DNA of 64,000 nucleotides from Bacteroides oleiciplenus YIT 12058 (GTDB lineage: Bacteria; Bacteroidota; Bacteroidia; Bacteroidales; Bacteroidaceae): NCBI RefSeq assembly GCF_000315485.1, contig NZ_JH992942.1, forward strand, positions 350,028 through 414,027, read 5' to 3'. The position numbers and the translations under genes were made by a program. Numbering within the stretch: position 1 is the stretch's first letter; each line of letters starts with the position of its first letter. The notes beneath the pieces are model-generated. The model saw nothing but the letters and a program-made list of their open reading frames with translations. It was not told where the DNA came from and made no database searches. Positions 18,361-27,932 of the stretch are shown piece by piece.

Positions 18361-20301
18361 ATGGTAAATCAGAAAAGTATTTTATTGCGAATGAGAGTTA
18401 TGGCAATAGCTTTATTATTGTCTGTGTTCCCGGCTTTTTCTCAGCAAGAGCCCCTTCTCGAGAAGGATTATGTAGCTTATTTATTCACTTATTTCACTGG
18501 AAATCATATTAGTGAAGAAGCTGTGTGCTATGCTGTAAGTATGGATGGATATTCATACTGGACACTGAATGGTGGTAAGCCTGTCATCGACTCCAAAGTT
18601 ATCAGTTCAACCGGAGGCGTGCGCGATCCGCATATTTTGCGTAGCCAGGATGGGAAAACATTCTATATGGTGGTGACAGATATGGTATCCGATAATGGTT
18701 GGGACTCAAACCGAGCAATGGTACTGCTGAAATCTGATGATCTCGTTAATTGGAAGCACTCTATTATTAATATGCAGAAACGCTATCCCGGACAGGAAAA
18801 ACTGAAAAGGGTATGGGCACCGCAGACGGTTTTTGATCCGGAAGCCGGAAAGTATATGGTTTACTGGTCCATGAAGTACGGTGATGGTGCCGATGTGATT
18901 TACTATGCTTATGCCAATGACGATTTTACTGATTTGGAAGGCGAACCCAAGCCTTTGTTTATTCCGGAGAATAAAAAGTCATGTATCGATGGAGACATTG
19001 TATATAAAGATGGTATATACCATTTGTTTTATAAGACCGAAGGACATGGAAATGGAATTAAAGTAGCGACTACCCGTTCTTTGACTTCCGGTAAGTGGGA
19101 AGAAGAACCTGACTACAAGCAGCAGACCACAGATGCCGTGGAAGGTGCAGGTACGTTTAAGTTGATTAATCAGGATAAGTATATATTAATGTATGATGTA
19201 TATACGAAAGGCAGATACCAGTTTACGGAAACCACCGACCTGAAGAACTTCAAAGTCATAGATAGCGAGGTGAAAATGAACTTCCATCCCCGTCACGGAA
19301 CGATTCTTCCCATTACTCGTGATGAATTGATACGTATCACTGACAAGTGGGGTAAACCTGCTGAATTGGGTGCAGTGCCCAACAATCCCGTATTACCGGG
19401 GTTTCATGCCGATCCCGAAGTGCTGTATTCACAAAAGACCAAGAAATATTATATCTATTCTACCACCGATGGGCAACCCGGTTGGGGAGGATGGTACTTT
19501 ACGGTTTTCTCCTCGGATGATTTGAAGAACTGGAAATACGAGGGCGTCATGCTCGATTTGAAATCCGATCAGGTACCTTGGGCAAACGGTAATGCGTGGG
19601 CTCCATGTATCGAAGAAAAACTGATAAAAGGCGAATATAAATACTTCTTCTATTATAGCGGCAATCCGATTAAGGAAGGCGGAAAACAGATTGGAGTGGC
19701 TGTGGCGGATTCTCCTACCGGACCATTTACGGATTTGGGTTACCCCATTATAACAGAATCTCCCGTAGGTCGTGGCCAGCAGATTGATGTGGACGTCTTC
19801 ACTGACCCTGTTTCAGGCAAGTCATACCTGTATTGGGGCAATGGCTATATGGCCGGTGCGGAATTGAATAAAGACATGGTTTCCATCAAGAAGAAAACCC
19901 TCACGGTGATGACTCCCGAAGGCGGAACCTTGCAGGACTATGCATTCCGTGAAGCGCCTTACGTGTTCTATCGTAATGGACTCTATTACTTTATGTGGTC
20001 GGTGGATGACACCGGTTCACCTAATTATCATGTGGCATACGGCACATCTAAATCACCGCTTGGCCCGATTGAAGTAGCCAAAGATCCTATTGCATTGATT
20101 CAGAATCCGGAAAAAGAGATTTATGGCCCTGCGCATAATTCAGTACTACAAATTCCGGGTACCGATGAGTGGTATATCGTTTATCATCGTATTAATAAGA
20201 ACTATCTGAAGGATAGTCCGGGTACGCATCGGGAAGTATGTATTGACCGCATGGAATTCAATGAAGATGGAACGATTAAACGAGTAGTGCCTACTCGTTG
20301 A
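18361..20301 (+). CDS. Tandem GH43-GH43 glycosidase with two complete active sites
   Basis: The product is 646 residues with a signal peptide (ALLLSVFPAFSQQ). The N-terminal GH43 propeller (about 30-340) carries base Asp89 in GGVRDPHIL, Asp210 in SCIDGDIV and acid Glu261 in VEGAGTFKL. The C-terminal propeller (about 345-646) carries Asp351 in GFHADPEVLY, Asp476 or Asp478 in IDVDVFTDP and Glu531 in FREAPYVFY. Both triads look intact, so two activities in one secreted chain are expected, typically arabinofuranosidase, xylosidase or galactosidase types. The N-terminal half belongs to the same branch as the GH43 parts at 20360 and 45850 (YLFTYF ... RDPHI). A 9-base hairpin (20279-20299) spans the stop codon. 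Confidence 0.9.
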   Translation: MVNQKSILLRMRVMAIALLLSVFPAFSQQEPLLEKDYVAYLFTYFTGNHISEEAVCYAVSMDGYSYWTLNGGKPVIDSKVISSTGGVRDPHILRSQDGKTFYMVVTDMVSDNGWDSNRAMVLLKSDDLVNWKHSIINMQKRYPGQEKLKRVWAPQTVFDPEAGKYMVYWSMKYGDGADVIYYAYANDDFTDLEGEPKPLFIPENKKSCIDGDIVYKDGIYHLFYKTEGHGNGIKVATTRSLTSGKWEEEPDYKQQTTDAVEGAGTFKLINQDKYILMYDVYTKGRYQFTETTDLKNFKVIDSEVKMNFHPRHGTILPITRDELIRITDKWGKPAELGAVPNNPVLPGFHADPEVLYSQKTKKYYIYSTTDGQPGWGGWYFTVFSSDDLKNWKYEGVMLDLKSDQVPWANGNAWAPCIEEKLIKGEYKYFFYYSGNPIKEGGKQIGVAVADSPTGPFTDLGYPIITESPVGRGQQIDVDVFTDPVSGKSYLYWGNGYMAGAELNKDMVSIKKKTLTVMTPEGGTLQDYAFREAPYVFYRNGLYYFMWSVDDTGSPNYHVAYGTSKSPLGPIEVAKDPIALIQNPEKEIYGPAHNSVLQIPGTDEWYIVYHRINKNYLKDSPGTHREVCIDRMEFNEDGTIKRVVPTR

Positions 20302-20333
20302 GTAGTTAGTAGTAAGTAGTTAGTAGTAAGTAG
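20301..20333. repeat. Short 14-bp direct repeat, 2.4 copies
   Basis: AGTAGTTAGTAGTA occurs at 20301-20314 and again at 20315-20328, followed by AGTAG. It starts in the stop codon of the tandem GH43 gene and fills much of the 58-base gap before the next gene. Length variation by slippage is possible. Confidence 0.8.
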
Positions 20334-20359
20334 AAAATACCTGAGAAACTATTTTAAAC

Positions 20360-23287
20360 ATGAGAAACAGACTGAAAGGATTAGCCTTTTTATGTATGGC
20401 GGCCACTTTGCCGCTGGCTGCACAAGATGTAACCGTCAGTGGACCTGACGGTAAGCTGCAATTAACCGTTTCGTGTCCGGAAGGGGGAGAAGCCGCGTAT
20501 TCTCTCACTTATAACGGCAAGCAGATGCTCGAATCATCTCCCTTGGGATTGCAAACCAATGTGGGAGACTTTGCGAAAGCAATGAAACTGACCGGACATA
20601 AAGAGAGAAAGATTGATACTGTTTATACCCAGACGCGTATCAAGGCTTCACACATACACTACCGTGCAAATGAACTGGTATGTGCCTTTACTAATGCAAA
20701 GGGACAAAAGATGGACGTGACATTCCGCGTGAGCGACAATGATGTAGCTTTCCGCTATACATTGCCTAAACGAGGAGAGCGGGGAAGTGTCATTGTAGAT
20801 AGTGAAAAGACCGGTTTCCGCTTCCCGGCGCAAACCACTACTTTCCTTACTCCCCAGAGTGATGCCATGATAGGCTGGAAACGTACCAAACCCAGTTATG
20901 AAGAAGAATATAAGGCTGATGCCCCAATGGATGTGCGTTCGCAATACGGACATGGATATACTTTCCCCTGTCTTTATCATGTGGGTGAAGACGGCTGGGT
21001 ACTCATCAGCGAGACGGGAGTTGATAGCCGTTATTGTGGTTCGCGCCTGAGCGATGTTACCGAAGGTAATCTGTATACAGTAGCATTCCCTATGGCCGAA
21101 GAAAATAATGGTAATGGGACGATTGCTCCGGCTTTTGCTTTACCGGGTTCTACCCCATGGCGCACGATTACGGTAGGCGAAACACTGAAACCTATTGTAG
21201 AAACTACCGTTATTTGGGATGTAGTGGAGCCATTGTATGAAACGGAACATGATTATCAGATGGGGCGTGGCACATGGAGCTGGATTCTCTGGCAGGATGG
21301 AAGCATCAACTATGACGACCAGGTGCGTTACGTTGATCTGGCTGCGGCTATGGGATATGAATATGTGCTGATAGATAACTGGTGGGATACCCGTATCGGT
21401 CATAAACGTATGGAGTCTCTCATTGACTATGCACAGGGCAAAGGAGTGGATGTATTCCTGTGGTATAGTTCCAGCGGTTATTGGAATGATATAGAACAAG
21501 GTCCTGTTAACTTGATGGATAACCCCATTGCACGCAAGCGTGAAATGAAATGGTTGCAGGAACAGGGCGTCAAAGGTATCAAAGTGGACTTCTTCGGTGG
21601 AGACAAGCAGGAAACAATGCGCTTGTACGAAGCTATCCTGAGTGATGCTGACGATCATGGACTGATGGTTATCTTCCACGGTTGTACAGTGCCCAGAGGT
21701 TGGGAACGCATGTATCCTAATTATGTTGGCAGTGAAGCAGTCCTGGCTTCTGAGAATTTAATTTTTAATCAGCATTTCTGTGATGAAGAGGCTTTCAATG
21801 CTTGTTTGCACCCATTTATCCGCAATACGGTGGGTTGTATGGAGTTTGGCGGCACATTCCTGAACAAACGTCTGAACCGTGGCAATAATGGTGGAACCAC
21901 ACGCCGGACTACCGACGTATTCCAGTTGGCTACTGCCGTACTGTTCCAAAATCCTATCCAGAACTATGCTTTAGCTCCCAATAATCTGACAGACGCTCCG
22001 CAGGTTTGCCTCGACTTTATGAAGCAAGTGCCGACCACGTGGGATGAGACTCGTTTCGTTGACGGTTATCCCGGAAAATATGCAGTGATTGCCCGCCGTC
22101 ATGGTCAGCAGTGGTATGTAGCAGCAGTGAATGGTACGAAGGAACTGTTGAAACTGAAACTCGAACTTCCCATGTTGGCAGGACAAACTGTTTCTCTCTA
22201 TAATGACGACAAACTGTTGCAACCCCAACTGCAATCGGTGAGGTTGAAAGCGGACGGCAAACTGCAACTGACCCTTCAACCGGAAGGTGGCGCAGTGCTG
22301 ACCCGGGAGTGGAAGACAGATGAAAAGGAAATGGGTGCCTACCTGTTTACTTATTTTAAAGATGATACACACAGCCTGTACTTTGCTGTAAGTGATGACG
22401 GATATACCTTTACGGATGTAAATAATGGTCAGCCCATCATTGCCGGTGATACGATTGCCGAACAGAAAGGGATTCGTGACCCGCACATCTACCGTGCTCC
22501 GGATGGTACTTTCTATATAGCAATGACTGATTTACACATCTTTGCCCAAAAGAAGGGATTCCGTAATACGGAGTGGGAGAGAGACGGTGCAAAATACGGA
22601 TGGGGTAACAACCGCGGGTTGGTGCTGATGAAATCGAAAGACTTGATTAACTGGACGCATCATGTAGTCCGCATAGACAAATCCTTTCCCGGATATGATG
22701 AGATTGGTTGTGCCTGGGCACCCGAACTGGTTTATGATGAACATGCAGGCAGAATCATGGTGTACTTCACTATGCGCATGGGTAATGCACGGAATATGCT
22801 CTATTATGCTTATGCAAATGAAGACTTTGACGGCTTGGAGACAGAACCGCGCCTGTTGTTCCAGTATCCTGATGTTACTAAATCAGCCATTGATGCGGAT
22901 ATTACCAAAGTAGGTGACAAGTATCACATGTTCTATGTAGCTCACGATGGAACTCCCGGCATCAAGCAGGCAGTTTCCAAATACATAAACCGTGGTTACA
23001 CCTATCTTCCGGAATGGATTGATCCGGAACCGGGAGCTTGCGAAGCACCTAATATGTGGAAACGCATTGGCGAAGATAAATGGGTAGTGATGTATGACAT
23101 TTATAGCATCAATCCTCATAACTTCGGTTTCAGTGAGACAACTGATTTTGTGAACTTCACACATCTGGGACACTTTAATGAGGGAGTGATGAAGGCTACC
23201 AACTTCTCTTCTCCCAAGCATGGGGCAGTGATTCATATCACTAAGAAAGAGGCTGATCAATTGAAAAAATACTGGAAGAATAAATAA
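20360..23287 (+). CDS. GH97-GH43 fusion: retaining-type alpha-galactosidase/beta-L-arabinopyranosidase plus GH43
   Basis: The product is 975 residues with signal peptide MRNRLKGLAFLCMAATLPLAAQ. Residues about 22-650 are GH97: an N-terminal beta-sandwich, a TIM barrel (YVLIDNWW, GVDVFLWYSSSGYW, GIKVDFFGGDKQ, FHGCTVPRGWER) and a C-terminal beta domain. Asp410 and Glu465 are 55 residues apart, as remembered for the nucleophile/acid pair (Asp415/Glu470) of the retaining GH97 alpha-galactosidase BT1871. This argues against an inverting SusB-type alpha-glucosidase. Residues about 660-975 are a full GH43 propeller with Asp707 (GIRDPHIY), Asp845 (AIDADITK) and Glu895 (ACEAPNMW). One protein may therefore remove a terminal galactose or arabinopyranose and the adjoining arabinofuranose. 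Confidence 0.9.
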   Translation: MRNRLKGLAFLCMAATLPLAAQDVTVSGPDGKLQLTVSCPEGGEAAYSLTYNGKQMLESSPLGLQTNVGDFAKAMKLTGHKERKIDTVYTQTRIKASHIHYRANELVCAFTNAKGQKMDVTFRVSDNDVAFRYTLPKRGERGSVIVDSEKTGFRFPAQTTTFLTPQSDAMIGWKRTKPSYEEEYKADAPMDVRSQYGHGYTFPCLYHVGEDGWVLISETGVDSRYCGSRLSDVTEGNLYTVAFPMAEENNGNGTIAPAFALPGSTPWRTITVGETLKPIVETTVIWDVVEPLYETEHDYQMGRGTWSWILWQDGSINYDDQVRYVDLAAAMGYEYVLIDNWWDTRIGHKRMESLIDYAQGKGVDVFLWYSSSGYWNDIEQGPVNLMDNPIARKREMKWLQEQGVKGIKVDFFGGDKQETMRLYEAILSDADDHGLMVIFHGCTVPRGWERMYPNYVGSEAVLASENLIFNQHFCDEEAFNACLHPFIRNTVGCMEFGGTFLNKRLNRGNNGGTTRRTTDVFQLATAVLFQNPIQNYALAPNNLTDAPQVCLDFMKQVPTTWDETRFVDGYPGKYAVIARRHGQQWYVAAVNGTKELLKLKLELPMLAGQTVSLYNDDKLLQPQLQSVRLKADGKLQLTLQPEGGAVLTREWKTDEKEMGAYLFTYFKDDTHSLYFAVSDDGYTFTDVNNGQPIIAGDTIAEQKGIRDPHIYRAPDGTFYIAMTDLHIFAQKKGFRNTEWERDGAKYGWGNNRGLVLMKSKDLINWTHHVVRIDKSFPGYDEIGCAWAPELVYDEHAGRIMVYFTMRMGNARNMLYYAYANEDFDGLETEPRLLFQYPDVTKSAIDADITKVGDKYHMFYVAHDGTPGIKQAVSKYINRGYTYLPEWIDPEPGACEAPNMWKRIGEDKWVVMYDIYSINPHNFGFSETTDFVNFTHLGHFNEGVMKATNFSSPKHGAVIHITKKEADQLKKYWKNK

Positions 23288-23306
23288 ATCGATAAATACT
23301 AATACC

Positions 23307-25841
23307 ATGAACAAATTAATGAAACTTTTAAGTTTGTGTTTGCTCTTGTCCTTCGTTCTACCTGTGCAGGCAAAGGTAGATGCTGTGATGAACGAACCTG
23401 ACCAAGTTTACCTCTTCTCGTATTCCAACCATGACGGCAGAAGCGGTTTGAAGTTTGCCTGGAGTCCTGATGGAGAGAAATGGTTCAGCGTGGCAGATGG
23501 CTTTGCTTATGTGAACTCTGACTTCGGTCCGTGGGGACGTGCGAAAACAATGTTCAAACCCCACTTGATGCAAACCCGTGCCGATGGTAAATGGCATTGT
23601 ATCTGGGCAGCTACCCATACCGGTGAAGCGCTTGCTTACGTAACTTCTCCTGACTTGCAGAAGTGGGAAGCACAGAAATATTTTTCTTCGGCAGAACGTG
23701 GCAAGTACGAACCGAAGGATGTGTTCCCCACTACCGAAAAAAAAGTGTTGATAAACGGTCAGGAACAAGAAGGCTGGATGCAGGAAGTATCTTATGCTAC
23801 AGTTCAGAGTATCATCCGCTTTGCCGAAGCAAAGAAATACCGCCAGTCACTGAATGCCGAACGTACGGAACAAGACCCTGTTCGTTTTGCGAATCTGAAA
23901 CCTGTAGAAGCTACTATCCAAGTGAAAGCTGATGAAGCCAAAAGTATCAGCAACCACTTGATTGGGATTTTCTTTGAGGACATCAACTATGCGGCTGACG
24001 GTGGTTTATACGCTGAGTTGATACAGAATCGCGATTTTGAATATGCCCCTACTGACCGTGGTAACGACCAGAACTGGAACAGTACACATTCTTGGAGTGT
24101 TCGGGGAGCGAATGGAAAATTGAGCATCGCAACGGAGAATCCGATACATCCCAATAATTCCCATTACGCAGTGCTTGAAGTGAATATGCCTGCGGAAGTT
24201 TCACTGGTGAATTCCGGTTTCGACGGTATTGCTGTGAAGAAAGAAGAGAAGTACGATTTCTCTTTCTTCTCAAAAATGCTGGAAGGAAAAGGCGGAAAGG
24301 TGAAAGTGGCTTTGCAGACTAAAGACGGTAAAGAAGTGGCAATGGCTGTTCTCTCAGTCACTTCTAAAGAGTGGAAGAAACAGCGTGCTGTGCTGACGGC
24401 ATATCAGGATGCAACAGACGCCGTACTGACTATTACTCCTCTTGTTTGGATGGGTACTCAACAACTGGCGTTGGATATGGTTTCCCTTTTCCCCCAGAAA
24501 ACCTTCAAAGGCCGTAAGAACGGACTCCGTGCCGATCTGGCACAAACGCTTGCCGACCTTCATCCTCGTTTCGTGCGTTTCCCCGGCGGATGCGTGGCTC
24601 ATGGAGATGGTATAGACAATATTTACGATTGGAAAGGTTCTATCGGCCCGTTGGAAGCCCGCAAGCCTCTACGCAACCTTTGGGGATATCATCAAACCCG
24701 TGGGCTGGGATACCATGAATATTTCTTGTTCTGTGAAGATATGGGAGCAGAACCCGTACCGGTAGTTGCAGCAGGTGTTCCCTGTCAGAACTCAGGAACG
24801 TGTGCCCATCATTCTAAAGGTGAACTGACTTGCATGGGACAACAGGGGGGGATTCCGATGGAAGAAATGCCGCAATATATTCAGGACGTTCTCGACCTGA
24901 TAGAATATGCCAACGGAGATGCTCGCAAGACTGTATGGGGCAAGAAGCGTGCCGAAGCCGGACATCCAAAGCCGTTCAATCTGAAGTATATTGGTATTGG
25001 TAACGAAGATATGATTACAGAAGTATTCGTAGAACGTTTCAAGATGATATTCGATGCTGTCAAGGAGAAATATCCGGAAGTGACAGTGATTGGTACTACA
25101 GGCCCGTTCTATGAAGGTACGGATTATGAAGTAGGTTGGGAGCTTGCCACCGAACTGGGTGTGCCTATGGTTGACGAACATTATTATGTAGAACCGGGCT
25201 GGCTGATTCACAATCAGGATTACTACGACCGTTACGACCGCAAAAAGGCGAAAGTATATCTGGGCGAATATGCCGCTCACTTGCCGGGACGCCCCAATAA
25301 TGTAGAAACAGCACTTGCCGAAGCTTTGTATTTGACAGCCGTAGAGCGTAACGGTGATGTAGTGGAAATGACTTCCTATGCTCCGCTGTTGGCTAAAGAC
25401 GGACATACGCAATGGAATCCGGACTTGATTTACTTCAATAATACGGAAGTGAAACCGACAGTAGGCTACTATACACAGCTAATGTATGGTCAGAATTCCG
25501 GAAACGAGTATTTTGCTTCTGATGTGAAACTAAACAATGGTTGGGATGCCGTGAAGAAACGTGTAGGAGTTTCTGTTGTGAAAGACGTCCATACGGGAGA
25601 TTATATTGTGAAGTTGGTGAATATGCTTCCCGTAGAAGTGTCTGCCCGGGTAAAGCTGGACGGTGTAGCCCTGGTTAATCCTTCAGCAACGAAGACAGTA
25701 CTGGCAGGTGATCCGAAAGACAGAGGTGCAAAGCCTGTTTCTTCCGACTTTAAGGTAGAAGGGAACGACTTCCCTTATGCAATGCCGGCCTATTCGTTTA
25801 CGGTGATACGTATTCATCAGAATATAGAAAAGAAAAAATAA
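23307..25841 (+). CDS. GH51 alpha-L-arabinofuranosidase with degenerate GH43-like N-terminal module
   Basis: The product is 844 residues with signal peptide ending at VQA. Residues about 210-844 are GH51: IGIFFEDINYAADGGLYAEL, a carbohydrate-binding-like insert, FVRFPGGCVAHGD, acid/base Glu567 in IGIGNEDM, nucleophile Glu654 in YLGEYAAH, and the C-terminal beta domain. Residues about 30-200 resemble the first blades of the GH43 branch in the two preceding genes (QVYLFSYS, LKFAWSPDGEKWF). However, the catalytic RDPHI motif reads FKPHL with Lys84 in place of Asp, and the remaining blades are missing. The N-terminal part is therefore probably non-catalytic, binding or structural. It releases terminal arabinofuranose. 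The gene is 19 bases after the GH97-GH43 gene and 25 bases before another GH51. Confidence 0.9.
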   Translation: MNKLMKLLSLCLLLSFVLPVQAKVDAVMNEPDQVYLFSYSNHDGRSGLKFAWSPDGEKWFSVADGFAYVNSDFGPWGRAKTMFKPHLMQTRADGKWHCIWAATHTGEALAYVTSPDLQKWEAQKYFSSAERGKYEPKDVFPTTEKKVLINGQEQEGWMQEVSYATVQSIIRFAEAKKYRQSLNAERTEQDPVRFANLKPVEATIQVKADEAKSISNHLIGIFFEDINYAADGGLYAELIQNRDFEYAPTDRGNDQNWNSTHSWSVRGANGKLSIATENPIHPNNSHYAVLEVNMPAEVSLVNSGFDGIAVKKEEKYDFSFFSKMLEGKGGKVKVALQTKDGKEVAMAVLSVTSKEWKKQRAVLTAYQDATDAVLTITPLVWMGTQQLALDMVSLFPQKTFKGRKNGLRADLAQTLADLHPRFVRFPGGCVAHGDGIDNIYDWKGSIGPLEARKPLRNLWGYHQTRGLGYHEYFLFCEDMGAEPVPVVAAGVPCQNSGTCAHHSKGELTCMGQQGGIPMEEMPQYIQDVLDLIEYANGDARKTVWGKKRAEAGHPKPFNLKYIGIGNEDMITEVFVERFKMIFDAVKEKYPEVTVIGTTGPFYEGTDYEVGWELATELGVPMVDEHYYVEPGWLIHNQDYYDRYDRKKAKVYLGEYAAHLPGRPNNVETALAEALYLTAVERNGDVVEMTSYAPLLAKDGHTQWNPDLIYFNNTEVKPTVGYYTQLMYGQNSGNEYFASDVKLNNGWDAVKKRVGVSVVKDVHTGDYIVKLVNMLPVEVSARVKLDGVALVNPSATKTVLAGDPKDRGAKPVSSDFKVEGNDFPYAMPAYSFTVIRIHQNIEKKK

Positions 25842-25866
25842 CAGATATGAGACATATTCTTAAACT

Positions 25867-27819
25867 ATGTACCTATTTATGAGAAAACTAACCACCCTTT
25901 TAGCTTTGTCTCTTGCACTGGGTGTGCAGGCGCAGCAACATGTGATGACCGTTGATGTTTCTAAACCAACGGCACAGATACAGCCCGAAATGTATGGCAT
26001 CTTCTTTGAAGACATCAACTTCGGGGCTGACGGCGGGCTTTATGCCGAATTAGTGAAGAATCGTTCTTTTGAATTCCCACAACCTTTTGTCGGTTGGGTA
26101 CCTTTCGGCAATGTAACTGTACAAGATACAAATCCTTGTTTCGACCGCAATCCGCATTACGTGCGTGTAGTCAATGACGGTCGTTTGTTGCGTGCCGGAC
26201 TGGATAATGAAGGTTATCGTGGCATTGGCGTGAAGCAAGGCGAAGAATATCGTTTCTCTGTATATGCCCGTACACCGGATGCCAAACCGATGAAACTTTC
26301 CATTGAACTGGTGAATTCCAATGCCCAGAATCTTCTGAAGAAAGAAATTGAGGTAAGCGGCCGCGACTGGCAGAAATTGACCGCTGTGTTGAAATCTCCT
26401 TTCACTGATGCTCATGCCCGCTTACGTATTGTTCTGGAAACCAAAGGTACAGTAGATATGGACCACATCTCCCTCTTCCCCGTCAACACTTGGAAAGGAC
26501 GTGAGAACGGTCTGCGTGCCGACTTGGCACAAGCCCTTTACGACCTTAATCCAGGTGTATTCCGTTTCCCCGGTGGTTGCATCATCGAGGGTAACAGTCT
26601 TGAAACCCGTTATCAGTGGAAGAACTCGGTAGGTCCTGTTGAAAACCGCCCTCTGAATGAAAACCGTTGGAATTATACCTTCAAACACAAGGCATTCCCG
26701 GATTATTTCCAGACCCTCGGACTCGGTTACTTCGAATATTTCCTCTTGAGTGAAGATCTCGGTGCAGAACCTCTTCCGGTGATAAGCTGCGGACTTTCTT
26801 GCCAATATGAAAGTAACGAAGTTGTTCCTATGGATGAACTTGACCCTTACATACAGGATGCACTCGATCTGATTGAGTTCGCCAACGGTCCGGTTACCTC
26901 TACCTGGGGTAAAGTACGTGCCGATATGGGACATCCCGAACCTTTCAACCTGAAAATGATAGGTATCGGTAATGAACAGTGGGACAAGGTTTATGTAGAC
27001 CGTCTGGAAGCTTTCACTAAAGCTATCCGTGCGAAGTATCCCACTATCAAGGTTGTCGGTAGTTCCGGTCCGAGTGCTTCCGGTGATAAGTTTGATTACC
27101 TTTGGCCTGAAATGAAGCGTCTGGGGGTAGACCTGGTAGATGAACACTATTACATGAATCCCGACTGGTTCTTCGGTAACGCTTCCCGCTATGATAACTA
27201 TGACCGTAAAGGTCCGAAAGTCTTTGCGGGTGAATATGCTTCACATGACCACTCCACGAAGAAAGATAACAACTTCCTTGCAGCCCTTTCCGAAGCAGCC
27301 TTCATGACGGGACTGGAACGGAACGCAGATGTAGTTCATCTGGCTACATACGCTCCTTTGTTTGCCCATGTAGATGCTTGGCAGTGGAATCCGGACTTAA
27401 TCTGGTTTGATAACCTGCGGATGATGCGTACGCCGAACTACTACGTTCAGCAAATGTATGGCATGAATGCCGGAACCGATGTGCTCAGTCTGAAAATGGA
27501 CGGCAAAGCTGTTGCAGGACAAGACAGCCTCTATGCAACCGCCGCACTGAATGCACCGACAGGTGAAATTATTCTGAAACTGGTGAATGCCGGTAGCAAA
27601 CCTGCCGATGTTCAGATAGACTTCAACGGATTGAAGAAACGCCAGCTTGTTGCCGGTTCATGCACTTACCTGCAAAATGACAGTTGGAGAACGGTGAACA
27701 CGTTGGATGAAGAAGCAATTGTTCCGCGTGTTCGTCCGGTACAGGTGAAAGGGCAGTCTTTGAAGCTTGAACTCGAACCACGCTCATTTGGAGTGTACCG
27801 TTTGCAAGTGAAGAACTAA
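25867..27819 (+). CDS. GH51 alpha-L-arabinofuranosidase
   Basis: The product is 650 residues from the ATG at 25867; the ATG at 25879 gives the typical signal peptide MRKLTTLLALSLALGVQAQ and is the more likely start. The family layout is complete: MYGIFFEDINFGADGGLYAELV, a binding-like domain near 60-210, VFRFPGGCIIEGN, acid/base Glu370 in IGIGNEQWD, nucleophile Glu456 in VFAGEYASH (numbered from 25867) and a C-terminal beta-sandwich. The reaction is hydrolysis of terminal alpha-L-arabinofuranosides with retention. It lies in the same transcription unit as the preceding fusion GH51, so the two probably differ in linkage preference. Confidence 0.95.
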   Translation: MYLFMRKLTTLLALSLALGVQAQQHVMTVDVSKPTAQIQPEMYGIFFEDINFGADGGLYAELVKNRSFEFPQPFVGWVPFGNVTVQDTNPCFDRNPHYVRVVNDGRLLRAGLDNEGYRGIGVKQGEEYRFSVYARTPDAKPMKLSIELVNSNAQNLLKKEIEVSGRDWQKLTAVLKSPFTDAHARLRIVLETKGTVDMDHISLFPVNTWKGRENGLRADLAQALYDLNPGVFRFPGGCIIEGNSLETRYQWKNSVGPVENRPLNENRWNYTFKHKAFPDYFQTLGLGYFEYFLLSEDLGAEPLPVISCGLSCQYESNEVVPMDELDPYIQDALDLIEFANGPVTSTWGKVRADMGHPEPFNLKMIGIGNEQWDKVYVDRLEAFTKAIRAKYPTIKVVGSSGPSASGDKFDYLWPEMKRLGVDLVDEHYYMNPDWFFGNASRYDNYDRKGPKVFAGEYASHDHSTKKDNNFLAALSEAAFMTGLERNADVVHLATYAPLFAHVDAWQWNPDLIWFDNLRMMRTPNYYVQQMYGMNAGTDVLSLKMDGKAVAGQDSLYATAALNAPTGEIILKLVNAGSKPADVQIDFNGLKKRQLVAGSCTYLQNDSWRTVNTLDEEAIVPRVRPVQVKGQSLKLELEPRSFGVYRLQVKN

Positions 27820-27848
27820 TTTCCCCCTTTTTTGAACTATTATTCTCC

Positions 27849-27915
27849 TTTGAATTAATTGATTCACCCTATCTTTGTAGCGGTATGAAAAGAATTTCTT
27901 GCATACCGCTACAAA
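27849..27915 (+). promoter_or_regulatory. Internal promoter with 14-bp perfect inverted repeat before the GH2 gene
   Basis: TTTG (27849-27852) and TATCTTTG (27870-27877) resemble the -33/-7 pair, with 17 bases between them, slightly shorter than usual. A perfect inverted repeat TTTGTAGCGGTATG (27874-27887) and CATACCGCTACAAA (27902-27915) overlaps the -7 box and the likely start site near 27884. Because the transcript would begin inside the left arm, the repeat acts more plausibly as a protein-binding operator than as an RNA hairpin. Confidence 0.5.
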
Positions 27916-27932
27916 CATAATAACTTTATATC

